DNA from: Didymodactylos carnosus
Taxonomy: Eukaryota > Rotifera > Eurotatoria > Philodinida > Philodinidae
Length of the DNA stretch: 20,660 nucleotides
Direction: 5' to 3'
Assembly: GCA_905250885.1 (NCBI GenBank)
Contig: CAJNOQ010003318.1
Coordinates: 1 to 20,660, forward strand
The position numbers and the translations under genes are program-made. The notes under the pieces are model-generated. The model was not told the DNA's origin, made no database searches, and saw nothing but the letters and a program-made list of their open reading frames with translations. This document shows, piece after piece, positions 10,236 to 20,660 of this stretch (the stretch's first letter is position 1; each line of letters begins with the position of its first letter).

Positions 10236-13200
10236 TCATACAGTATTTTGTCTTGGACATGTCACTGATATTGTGGGTAATGGTCGTATTAGATTAAGTT
10301 GATTTTGTACACGTTGTTCAAGCCTTTCCCATAGACGATTATTTTGTTCTAATACAGCTTGTGCCATATTTTCTGGTAAATTATCTATTTGACACTGAAA
10401 CAAAAAATAGTCAATATATTAGCAACTGTACACATATTTTTATATATCTATGATTTGAATTGAAGAAATGATTAAGAATATAATAGATACTATTCAAATG
10501 ATATAATCGAAAAAAGAAATTGTTATCATACTTGTAATGCGATAACTTTATTTTCTAGATCATGAAATTTATTTTCTAGAACTGTTTGATTTGAAAGCAT
10601 TTGTGAAACAACATCGTACACAGACGATTGTAACTATAAAAAAGAAAAACATATATAAATTAAAATATATTTTTTATTTTATTTTAAACATATTATTCAA
10701 ATATAGTTTCTATTATGTTTACCTTTGCTATGTCAGACACAGAGTTGACACTATCAGTCAATTTTCGTTGATCTAATTTCACTTTTCTCAAACTAAATTA
10801 TGACAAAATTGAAAAAATAAATTTAATAAAATTTATATTAAAATCAAACAAAACCTGTGAATGGCTTGCAAAAATTTCCGTTGATGTGTACGAACTAAAT
10901 TATGAAGAAGAATATTAACATACGATGTATTAATAATATAATTAAAATAGTTAATTCATTTACCACGTGAAGTATTCACATTTTTAACAAGTTTTGTGTA
11001 TTTGTATATTAACCACGTTTCACGGAGAACATTAGCTGCTGCATTTTTTAACTAAACAAAGAAAAATTGATTTCATTTTTTTTAATTTTAAGAAATACAA
11101 ATACATACTCTTTTTGTTAATTGTGTATCCATCATAAAATTGTGCACATGTTTTTCGGCTCTGGTTAATTCGAGTTTTCGTGCTAAAACAGCTACCATTG
11201 TTGCTGTACAAGATACACCCTGGATAAAAAGAACACAAATTTTTTTTTTTTCTATTGTTATTCAGTTAAAATTTGAATATTTGCTAGATATTTACCATAA
11301 GACCGGACACAACACAAATAGCTCTTCCACAATAAGTATTTGGCACAGTATCTCCATAACCAATGGCCAAAAAAGTGACTGCTATTAACCACATAGAATT
11401 TAACAAATTTCCATGATGTTTTGGATCATGATTACTAAAAAGAATCATAAAGAAGCAAAATATATCATTTTATAAAATATAAAACAATATAAATTAGTTT
11501 TAATAAAAATTTATTCAAATTATTTTTAATATTATCATCTTTAAAATAGAGAATAATTAAAAATTCTTACCTTTCACATGCTCTTACTGTCCAACTTGCA
11601 ATAATAAATAATGATAAAATAAATACTAATAATACGGTGCCTGGACATATTGTCATCAATGTTTTAAGTACAAAACGTGTATTAAATTTAATTCGATTAA
11701 ATGCACCAATACTTCTCGATGAAGCATCTGTGAATAGTTTACTATGTAATAACATAACACGACAAATAAGATAGAGACGAAAAAACATTGGTAATGATAA
11801 TAATATGTCAATATAAACTTCAGCTGTTTTAACATGTAATGGATAATCTGATTTATTTGCCATATGAGTTGTCCAAAAAAATTTAAATGAACCAGGTATT
11901 GGATGTATGGCACATATTGATACTTCTACACCAATTTGAAGTACACGCTGCCATGTCATACCAATTCGCCAATCATCTACACAATTGTCAATCATAAATA
12001 ACTAAACAATAATATTAAAACAAAAAAATATATTATTACAAATTTATATTAGAATTAAATTTTAAAACAAAAACAAAAAAACTTACTTTAACTTCCAGTG
12101 CATGATATACAACGATCATACCAATTAAAATTAATGTAGAAATAGTAATGAATGATTTGAGCAAAATTGAACACCAATGAAACTAAATAAACAAATAGTA
12201 AATATACTAGTTTTATACATGTAGAAAATAGTTAATTACATGTAGAAAAAAAAAATGTGACTTTTCAATTGAAAATAATTTTGTCAACGACTATTGATGA
12301 TGTTCACTCTCAATAAACATCGCTACCTTTTTTACAATATGAAATGTCTTATGATATTTGTTAACTAAGAAAGTAATTCATTGAATTTTTGAATGTTTTT
12401 GACATGTGATATGTCAAAAATAATATAGAGTCATATCAATTTTTTACTCAATTAAAACACAACTAAAGAGTATGGACATTTTCATCTTTAATCTTGTTGA
12501 AAAAATATTTGTTACTGGAAGAAATAAGTTATGGAATGAAACTAATAAGACTCTCATAAATTTTATAAATTTAAGAAAATAGTATGTCTATCTCTAACTA
12601 TTGAGAATTATTGAAATTTTTTGTACTTTGTATTATTGCAAATATATCTGTCATTTAATTAGAAGGTTAGTTATTAACTAAAGATGAAATTAACAGTTGC
12701 ATGTTTAGCTACGCATTAGATGTTCAATTTATATGTATAAATAAAATTAATAAATATCCGCATTTTTTGAACGTCATACATTGCCAGTATATATTTCCCT
12801 AAAGTATTTTTTTTTTCTTTTTTTTTCTTATAATTTCGATAAAATTCATGAGTTTCACACGTTAATATCGAGAGGCTTTACGCTGTGTCATTTCGTGATA
12901 AAAAACAGAGAAGTATAATCTAATTGTGAATGTTACATGAAACAAACTAAATAAAAATATTCTCAAAGACTTTTATTAACTTATTTTTGAAAAAAAAAAT
13001 AATTCGTGTATAAACATGACAGAATGTTATTTTTACTTTCATGAACAAAGAAAAAAAGGTTATTTTATATTATCTTATATTTTATTCGGAGCTCTTTTGT
13101 AAAAATCAATGATATTTTTATACTCTTAATTTTTGTTTTCATATAATTAATCTTCAGAATTATTTAGCATCATTTCCGTTTTCATGCTTATAATTTCATG

Positions 13201-16200
13201 GTTCTAATTTTTTTTGTCTTATTAAATATATACTTTTTTTTTCAAATTATATTTCATGTTCATATTTGGCAATACGTGCGTGATAACAGCTGATTTTACT
13301 GGTCATCATAAATCGTTACGTACATCGTGGATGTTGTAATCAAGTTTTAGCACTGTCAATTTATATACCAATTTTATTATATTTCGTATGTTTATAGATA
13401 TTACTCGACTATATTGAGTAGTACCTTCTGCTTTGTGATATTTACAACATAGTTCGTCTGAATTTCTCGAACATGTTTAATAAGTATGTAGAGAGAGCGA
13501 GAGAAAGCTATTGGGTAAAACAAATCAGCGTTAGACTAGTCTTATGGATAGAGCTGAAGTTTAATGACTAGTAAATGGATGAGTAATCCAACTGATCTTC
13601 AAAGATTATCAACGGCAAGGAAGATATTAGACCACTTAAAAGTAAAAAATTTAACTTTTCAGCATTCTTTTCCATTTTACTTTTCGTAACATGAAGTGAA
13701 CACGTACGTTACTTCTTTTAAACAAATTTGGCAGTCAAAAAAACCGTTAAGGAAGTGATATTTCGTCGAAAATTTATCATCATTATATTTTATTTAGATA
13801 AAAATTTCACACTGAAAACTTGGTATTTTATATTAGCACATTTCAAATTATACGATTTTATGTCAGACTCAATAGACTTTAAATCTTCTCAAAACATGCA
13901 CTTTCTATGATTAGACACATCATTGAACAAATTTAGTCAATGGGGATACTGATAATTTCTTTATAACCTCTAAGCTTGAACATTTATAATTTTCTTGAAA
14001 CTATAATTTGTGTTTTAAAGAAATAAAAACAACAACATCATCATATTTTACGCTTTTATTTCCGGATGCAACTAGTATAGTACAAGAAGAAAAAATCTTC
14101 GAATTGTTCGCACACATACAAATGAAACCTTTTATTTTAATCAATGTCGACAGTTATTTTTCTTCTTCTTCTTTTCTATCTATAAATGCATTAGAAAGAG
14201 GAAATAGAAAAAAAATTGAACAAAAAAACAAAGAAAGAACGATAGTCTAGTAGTTTATCAAAATTTTTATAAAATATGACATTTCTTTTCTCTTGTCTTT
14301 TAGCGCAGCTTTTACTCATATTAATGCAAATTAATTTACTACTATATAATTCTTGATGATGTTCATTTTCACTAATCAGTATCAAATTAAAAGAATTAAA
14401 AGAGAAAAAAACAAATTAGTTTAATAATAAGTATACGGTCATTTTATTTATACTTTTTAAACATTTTTTTTCTTCTTCTATTTTCTTCTAACAACACGAC
14501 TAAATGACTTCAGAGTAAAAAATTTCTCTTCATATGCCATAATTAGTGTAGACGTGATAAATGGTGTAATGCTGATGTTCTAACAGTTGAACTGAGAAGA
14601 AAAGGAACCTATTTATATTATATATATATATATATATATAGACAGAGACAAAGAATTGTATGAAACAACAAAGAGCAAAGGATATGTGAATAGAATTAAT
14701 AAGATCAAAGTATTATTTTTTCTATACTAATACATTTACCATTGATTGATTACATCAAGAGAAAGAAAAAAAAAAGCACCTAATTATTGGACCAGAAAAT
14801 AGAAACAATTGAGTTTACTTTTTTTTATGAATATAGACGACATTTTAGGAGAAAAACAAAGGCGTTCATAACGATCAATTGAGAAGTGGAAAATCTCAAT
14901 GGTTTTCGTACTATCATGAATAGGGTATCTCTGCTCTCGTATTCATTCTCTTTGTTTAATGAAAATTTTCATCTTATAATAGAGAATTTTTCTGGACAAT
15001 TTTTTGAAAATTATGCACTCTACTATTTATTTATCATTTTTTAATACCAATTTCTCTCTTTCAACGAAAAAAAAATCCCCTATGTTTAACGTCGTTTAAG
15101 TACAAGTTGTTTATCTATGTACATAACAGCGAAATAAAATACACTAGATTACAACTCAAATTTCTAATGATGGCGATGGTACTGACAAATGGAAGGCCAT
15201 TTTCTAAATATGAACACATTCATTAACATATCAATAAAAAGAAAGAACTATATTTAGGTATAAATCGTTTTGATACCACTGTCAATTGTTTCTGTAAGAA
15301 GTGATTATCCATAAATAATCAAATAGTTAGTGACTGAAATGTTTGAAATCCCACATAGATTTAAGTTGGTGTCAAAATTTAAACTTTTCTATTACTTTCT
15401 TCTAAGAGAACAACAAAGAAGTGTGAAATTATAAAGACAATATAGAGGCACAAATGACAAAATTTCCTGTTCTGGAACTAGTTTTTTTAACATAAATGAC
15501 CTATGGAATTACACATGAGAAGTTCTCAATTAAAACTCATTACACAATTGTGCAATGGATAATTTCATTGCTTCATAGTGAAAGTATTGGTATGAAAAAA
15601 AAGTACCATCTGGCAATCATCAAAACATTTAATCTAATTGATTAGCATATTTGACTAATGTCTACTTTTGAACTTTACCTTATTATATATTCTTGCCATG
15701 CTGAGTTCTTGTTCTAGTACCATAAATAATAGTCCAACCATAGCGAAAAATAGAGCATAATCAGATGCTTTTCGTCTTTTTTCAAATAAAAGTTTTCGTC
15801 TTCCTAATCGATAACATTCTTTGCGAGATGTACGTTCAGCTCGTTTAGGTTGCATGGTATTTACAAGTGGTCTTGAATCATCTGTAATAAAAAGTGCTGA
15901 TGCTCCACCGCTACGTGGTGGTCCACCACCACCACCGCCACCACCACCACCCATATCATGTCCGTTATTCGAATTATTATTTCCGTTTGGTGGAGATAAA
16001 GTGGATGCTGTTACATTCATAGTCTGTTGTTCATTAGATTTTCCACTCCCATGTACAATGTTTGTCGTTGTATTTTGATTATTCGACATTAGATCGCTGA
16101 CACCTAATACTGATCCATCACATTCACTTTGTCTCGAATTTTGTCGATTTAAACGATCTGGACGTTGTAATTGTCTGAATGGTATTGCTAAAAAAAGAAG

Positions 16201-16826
16201 AACATTATCCGTTTGAGACTAACAGTTAAAGATACTTACAGATTATTGTGTGAAAAATGTTTAGTTTTAAAATCAGTCTTCGCCTTTTCTCTCTTTTCTC
16301 TGAGCATATATATCCTTTTTTTTTTTTTGTTCTTTTGTATTTACAATTATATCATAAAAATCTCAATGTATTAATCGTTCCCTCTTCTTTTCGGTTAAGT
16401 TTTTTTATTATATTATATTCATTCATCGGCCAATCAATTATCAGCAGCAAAAAAAATATATATTTAAAAGTACTTATTTCCTCGTAGAATAATAACTGTC
16501 ACAAATTAGTGTCTCTGTTCATTTCAATCATTTGAGTTTCTTAAATAGACAATAATCACTTAGAAAATACGCATAAAAAAAACATATAACTTACCGCCAT
16601 TATATTTCATTGATTCAAGACTAATATCGACAATTGTCTCTTCTCGTCTACGACGTAATTCATTTACAGTTTTTATTTCTGTTTGTGTTCCAATATCTTC
16701 ATTTGTTGAACTTGGACCATAAGGCGCATTATACGTTGTATCACTATGTGTTGAATGTGCACTACCATGAGATTCAATTGAACGATTAAAACTTGGATGA
16801 CCAATGAATACTTTAGATGTTGCCAT
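10236..16826 (-). CDS. KCNN: Small-conductance Ca2+-activated K+ channel (SK/KCNN family), 11 exons
   Basis: Exons, 5' to 3' on the minus strand: 16826-16595, 16187-15679, 12182-12087, 12001-11571, 11434-11296, 11219-11109, 11051-10964, 10894-10855, 10792-10723, 10633-10532, 10394-10236. All introns are GT-AG and in phase, giving 658 residues, within the usual SK range. Order: disordered N-terminus with a G10 tract (157-166); [20 protein letters not shown] leading into S1 (about 219-241); S2 (254-275); S3 (299-315); S4 region [21 protein letters not shown]5 (395-416); selectivity filter GYGD (448-451); S6 (455-485); calmodulin-binding domain (about 486-575) with [17 protein letters not shown] and [13 protein letters not shown]-terminal coiled coil. 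SK channels are tetramers with bound calmodulin as the Ca2+ sensor and hyperpolarise the plasma membrane. The ATG at 16826 has A at -3 and G at +4, and an in-frame TAA lies at 16850-16848. Confidence 0.95.
12183..15678 (-). other. SK intron 2 (3.5 kb)
   Basis: The donor GTAAAG (minus strand, from 15678) and acceptor TATTTAG at 12183 join S1 to S2 in phase 0, giving YNK-FHW as expected from the family alignment. At 3,496 nt it is about 25-60 times longer than the gene's downstream introns. It contains a TA microsatellite (14619-14640) and AT-rich sequence. I see no supported exon inside, though it is long enough to hold an alternative promoter or first exon. Confidence 0.85.
14619..14640. repeat. 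(TA)11 microsatellite
   Basis: An uninterrupted TA tract within SK intron 2, followed by GACAGAGACA. Confidence 0.9.
15926..15955 (-). repeat. Polyglycine-encoding trinucleotide tract in SK exon 2
   Basis: Ten consecutive glycine codons (GGT/GGC/GGG mix) encode residues 157-166 of the SK channel. On the + strand the same bases read as proline codons. The mixed codons argue for an old tract rather than a recent slippage expansion. Confidence 0.8.
16188..16594 (-). other. SK intron 1 (407 nt)
   Basis: Donor GTAAGT (read on the minus strand from 16594) and acceptor TTTTTTTAG ending at 16188. It splits a codon after its first base. T-rich; nothing else is seen in it. Confidence 0.85.
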
Positions 16827-18147
16827 ACTATAATTTATTAGTGGCAATTAAAAAGACTATGTGCCATGAATATTAACGTCCATAAATAAAAAAGTAGATG
16901 ACAAAAAAAAACACAAAATTAATACAACGGTACAAATGTCATAAAATTATACATCTAATAAATATATATTTTTAAACAGGTGTTGAAGTTTATTAATCGT
17001 TGTTTTATTAAGCGATAGTAAAGACAAGGAGAAAACAAATAATGGTGGATGGAATATCTAAAACAAAAAAAAAAATAAAAAAATAAAAGGTAAAACTACA
17101 CTATATCATCTTTTATATATCGTTGTACATTGGTAAATAGATTAATTATTTTCTTCTATTTCATTACTTACCTTTATAATAACTGTTTATTTTATTTTTC
17201 AAGAGAAAACTAGATCATAATAAGGGTGTTGTCCTATGTTTTGCGTATTCGAAAGTTTTATTTTTTTTATTATCAATACAAATACTGCAAATAGAGAGAG
17301 GAAATTCCTGAAATTTTATCACAATTATATATTTATCTTATCAAAAACTACAAAGACTGACGATCGGTTATTCATACAAAACAAAAAAAATAAAATAAAA
17401 AGAAGAATAAGAACTAACAGTTTCTTTGGTTGAATGAAAAAGTCATAGAATCTTATATCTACATTAAAAATGTTTTTTTTTTTTCTTTTGTCATCTGAAT
17501 AAACTGCATAATATTCGATCGAAAATATATTGAGATAATATATTATGAATATTTGTTTGTTATAATGATATTTTTGATGGATGATTTTCGTCTATAATAC
17601 TAAATTGATTTTTTATTTAACTGTTGGTTGTTTTACGTCTACTTAATAAACTCAAGTTTTTTACTCTATTTAGAAGAAAAAGATCACACATGAAAGAGTA
17701 TAGAAAATATTTTCTTTTTTCTTAAATAAAATTAACTTGTTCATTTTTTTTTTTATGTAACTAAAAAACAAAAAAAGAAGAACGTGGATTTATGAACCGT
17801 AGTATACTCAATATAATTATTTTAACATTGTTCCATATGACTGTTTCTCTTTCTGATGATTAGTTAGAATAAAGGAGAAAGACAGAGAGACAATCAAATT
17901 ATTTACTCTACATTAATTAACTGTCTATTATTTACTACCTATCATTATATTTGATAGTTATCATCTTTTCAGAAAACTAACACAATTAAAATAACAGATA
18001 TTTTTATATATGTTTTTTTTACTTGAATTTAATTGACCATAGAATTATTGACATTCAATGTACTATTGCCAGTTTACGAGAAAAGTCTATTATCACATCC
18101 TTCTTTCTATCTTGTCTTCAAATAAGCACTAGATTTAGAAGTAGTAG

Positions 18148-18165
18148 GAGAAGAAGAAGAAGAAA
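18148..18165. repeat. (GAA)n short tract
   Basis: Consecutive GAA/AGA units upstream of the SK gene, adjacent to a T-rich stretch. Confidence 0.75.
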
Positions 18166-18485
18166 ATAAATTCTTGTTTGTTTCTTTTCTTTTTTCTTTT
18201 TTTTTATTTGTCTCGGCTAAACGATTCTCATTATTATTTCTTATCCATATCATTTTCAATAGTATCGAATAAATAATTATATAACTCTTACTGTTCTTCT
18301 GCTAGTGGTAATAATGACGATGATAACAATTAAGAAGGACCAACACAACAAAAAGAGAAAATAAAAAAGAAGCGAAGAAGATTATTCGATCAAACAGACA
18401 CATAAACAACAAATAATGGCAATAAACGTGTCCTATTATCTCTTGCTAATAGAACATTATAAATAGTGTGTTTTAGCAGAAGATC

Positions 18486-18487
<2 letters not shown>

Positions 18488-18518
<31 letters not shown>
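18488..18518. repeat. 31-T homopolymer
   Basis: An uninterrupted run of 31 T residues, followed by GGCGCAATAAATAAAA. Read on the minus strand it is a poly-A run after TTATTGCGCC, which could be a retroposed tail. Simple slippage is as likely. Confidence 0.9.
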
Positions 18519-18519
<1 letters not shown>

Positions 18520-18604
18520 GCGCAATAAATAAAAAACAAAAAAGCAAAAATATTTACTTAAAAAATTGAAAGGAAAAAAAAACCGGGAATTGTTAGAATT
18601 TGAT

Positions 18605-18605
18605 N
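18605..18605. other. Undetermined base (N)
   Basis: The only N in the window. It sits exactly at the outer edge of a perfect 93-bp inverted-repeat arm, so it may mark an assembly join. Confidence 0.95.
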
Positions 18606-19179
18606 AAATATGTCGGATTTCTTCTTGTTTTTCTCCTATTAACTTCTTTTCATAATATCTCTATAGCTACTATTGTGTAGCCATTTTATTTTTATTTTTT
18701 TTTGTTTTGGAGACAATACATAATACAGAAAAATGCACAATAATTCGATTAAAAATTGTCACGCATAAAATAACCGGAAGATGTTAGAATTTCTTAGATT
18801 TATTTATCTGTCGATGTATTATCCATCTGTAATTTTTGAAGTGTCACCGATATCCATACAGTTTAGAGTTATTAGTCTTGATAGATTATCTTTTTTAAAA
18901 AAAAAAATAAATAAATAAATAATGTATTTTGTTTTTTCCTTTTACTGATTATCTCCTCTTTCATATACAAAAAGTAGTAACGTCAACAGTAAAAAAAATG
19001 ATAACAATAACATATGGGAAATATGATGAGCATTAAAATAGAGAAAGGAAGTCACATCGCTTCAAAATACACGCCAAGAAAAAAATAAAATAAAAATAAA
19101 ATGGCTACACAATAGTAGCTATAGAGATATTATGAAAAGAAGTTAATAGGAGAAAAACAAGAAGAAATCCGACATATTT
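18606..19179. repeat. 93-bp perfect inverted repeat with 388-nt spacer
   Basis: Arm 18606-18698 and arm 19087-19179 are exact reverse complements; both include GTAGCCATTTTATTTTTA or its complement and the GTCGGATTTC or GAAATCCGAC end. The spacer (18699-19086) is ordinary AT-rich sequence. The left arm abuts the single N. No ORF or transposon end is evident. Confidence 0.9.
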
Positions 19180-19657
19180 ACTTCCAGTTTCATATAATTA
19201 ACTTATGTCTCATTTTCTACCTTCCCGGAGGTGAAAAGGAAGTAGGAAAAAGATTGTATCTCATTGATAGTTATTCATTCTTAAAAATAATAGTGTTAAA
19301 CAATGATTATTTTTTATTCAGTAAAAATATCTTCTAATTTGTATTTGAGACTATTTTGAAGAGTAAATAAATATATCCAAAAGAAAAGATAAATTTTAAT
19401 TTAATGATAGATAACTAATGTAATATTCTCGAATATTAATCACTGTAGAAACGTATCATAGCATTTTGACGCGCTTGAACTTCAAAATTTGAAAGAATAA
19501 AATATTCACATATTTTCTTACGAGATGAGAGAAAATCATTCAATGACAGTTAAAAATTGGTTGCTCAAGAAGATTTCTAATAAATTTTTCATTATCAATA
19601 TTTCTCCAAAATGATATTGTTTCTTTTATGATCAAGAGAAGTGTAAAATCTACCTAT
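19180..19657. other. Non-coding stretch between the two inverted repeats
   Basis: AT-rich sequence with no ORF of note and no recognised repeat or RNA gene. Confidence 0.5.
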
Positions 19658-20660
19658 AATTCACTTGTTTACAATGAAAAATGGTTGAATAATCAAATTT
19701 ATCTCTCAAATAACACTTTTTTTTCGTTACTGGAATTATTCCATATTATAATTATTTTATAAAACTCATCTTCTATCTGTTTTTTTTAATAAATGATAAA
19801 CACAAAATTTTTTCTATGTTTAATTTTAAGTATTTTTTAAACATTTAATTCTTCAATGTAATATTGAGAGAAAAAAATTAATGATAATTAGGGTTATTTT
19901 CAGAATACTAGAAAATATTCAACGACAGATTAAATAAGCGGAAACTGTAAAGCTTTATATTTCAAAATGTTTTTTACATCATAATTATCAAATAAATTAA
20001 ACGCAAAACAAAACAGAAATGGTAATGTAGTTTCTTTTTCTTTTTTTAATCTTATTCGTATGCTCCTTTTTTTTGTTGGATTTGGATCAAGTACATGAGA
20101 TTTCTTTCTGGATTTCTTTTTTTATTTCTCTTTTTATTTATTGATTAAGCACTTTTTTTATGTTATAGTAGAATTTCTTTAGAAAAAAAGTTGTGGTATA
20201 ATACTTCAAACAATCTTAACACCCCTACTAAATTAGAATGAAGAAACCGGGATTATATCATCATCATCATCACTCTCTACTCATCAAGAGAGGTTTGAAA
20301 ATAAATTCGAAGAAGACTGGTGATCTACTTACCCTGAAGCAAGAAAGAAAATAGAACACTTTGTATTGTAACATTAACATGCATACCAGATCATATTAAA
20401 CAACAACAACAAAAAAAAAAAACGTTTTTTAAAAACTTTCTAGTGTATTCCGTTACTTCTCAAATACGAAAAGAAGATAAAATAAGAAAAAAAGTTCATG
20501 TCATCAACCCAATGCAACTCTCTTGCTATATATCCAGTTCTTTTGTATGTGCTCGATTTGTTAGTTGCTCAATCTCGATAAGAAGAAAAGAAGAAAAAAA
20601 AGTGTTATTTGAGAGATAAATTTGATTATTCAACCATTTTTCATTGTAAACAAGTGAATT
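19658..20660. repeat. 67-bp perfect inverted repeat reaching the window edge
   Basis: Arm 19658-19724 (starting AATTCACTTGTTTAC) and arm 20594-20660 (ending GTAAACAAGTGAATT) are exact reverse complements separated by 869 nt. The right arm ends on the last base of the window, so its full length is unknown. Confidence 0.9.
20257..20272. repeat. (ATC)n short tract
   Basis: About five tandem ATC units inside the spacer of the right-hand inverted repeat. Confidence 0.8.

Larger units (their letters stand above)
16827..18604. other. SK upstream region
   Basis: About 1.8 kb 5' of the SK start codon (SK reads leftward). It is AT-rich with many A/T runs, a GAA repeat and a long T run. TATAG directly precedes the ATG (AG at 16829-16828), so the coding exon could begin at a splice acceptor with a non-coding leader further right. 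No coding sequence was recognised. Confidence 0.45.

Noticed and set aside
10066-10302. Plus-strand 78-codon ORF
   Set aside because: Overlaps the last SK exon in antisense and has an AT-driven composition with no recognisable motif.
11656-11913. Second minus-strand ORF across SK exon 4
   Set aside because: Wrong frame of the exon; the other frame encodes the conserved S3-S5 channel sequence.
13728-14385. Several short ORFs on both strands within SK intron 2
   Set aside because: Lysine/phenylalanine/isoleucine-rich, overlapping on opposite strands, with no recognised domain; typical AT-rich noise.
15821-16078. Plus-strand ORF with a proline run
   Set aside because: It is the antisense shadow of SK exon 2; the proline run is the complement of the polyglycine tract.
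20219-20232. ACACCCCTACTA resembling a hAT-type tip
   Set aside because: No partner TAGGGG end or flanking duplication was found nearby.

Overview
This is an AT-rich animal nuclear DNA window, with T/A homopolymer runs throughout the non-coding sequence and many GT-AG introns, most of them 52-137 nt. It holds two recognisable multi-exon genes, both animal signalling families. An AKAP1-type KH/Tudor A-kinase anchoring protein lies on the + strand, and a small-conductance calcium-activated potassium (SK/KCNN) channel lies on the - strand. Compact AT-rich introns, asparagine/threonine-rich low-complexity coding sequence and a protostome-like SK pore turret suggest a small-genome protostome. A bdelloid rotifer such as Rotaria or Adineta is my best guess, but that is inference from style, not from a marker gene.

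Layout. Positions 1-196 are a less AT-rich leader or repeat-like stretch. AKAP1 runs from about 197 (tentative first exon) or 739 (firm) to 5842 in eight or nine exons. Its largest intron (2138-4351) contains a 163-bp MITE-like insertion and an AC/AT microsatellite. The convergent intergenic stretch 5843-10235 carries mobile-element debris: a broken zinc-finger fragment (about 6845-7099) and a 440-bp fold-back element (7264-7703) with hAT-like ends and a flanking duplication. The SK gene then runs leftward from 16826 to 10236 in 11 exons, which I could join in phase to a 658-residue protein with every channel part present. Its second intron is 3.5 kb. Positions 16827-20660 are non-coding as far as I can see. 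They contain microsatellites, a 31-T run, one undetermined base (18605) and two perfect long inverted repeats, one abutting the N and the other abutting the window end.

The two genes are tail-to-tail and need not be functionally linked. One scaffolds cAMP/PKA signalling and RNA at mitochondria in known animals; the other couples cytosolic calcium to membrane hyperpolarisation. I found no bacterial-type operon, CRISPR array, rRNA or convincing tRNA. The least ordinary features are the mobile-element remnants, the symmetric inverted repeats at the right end (possibly an assembly artefact), and the in-phase hydrophobic first exon proposed for AKAP1.
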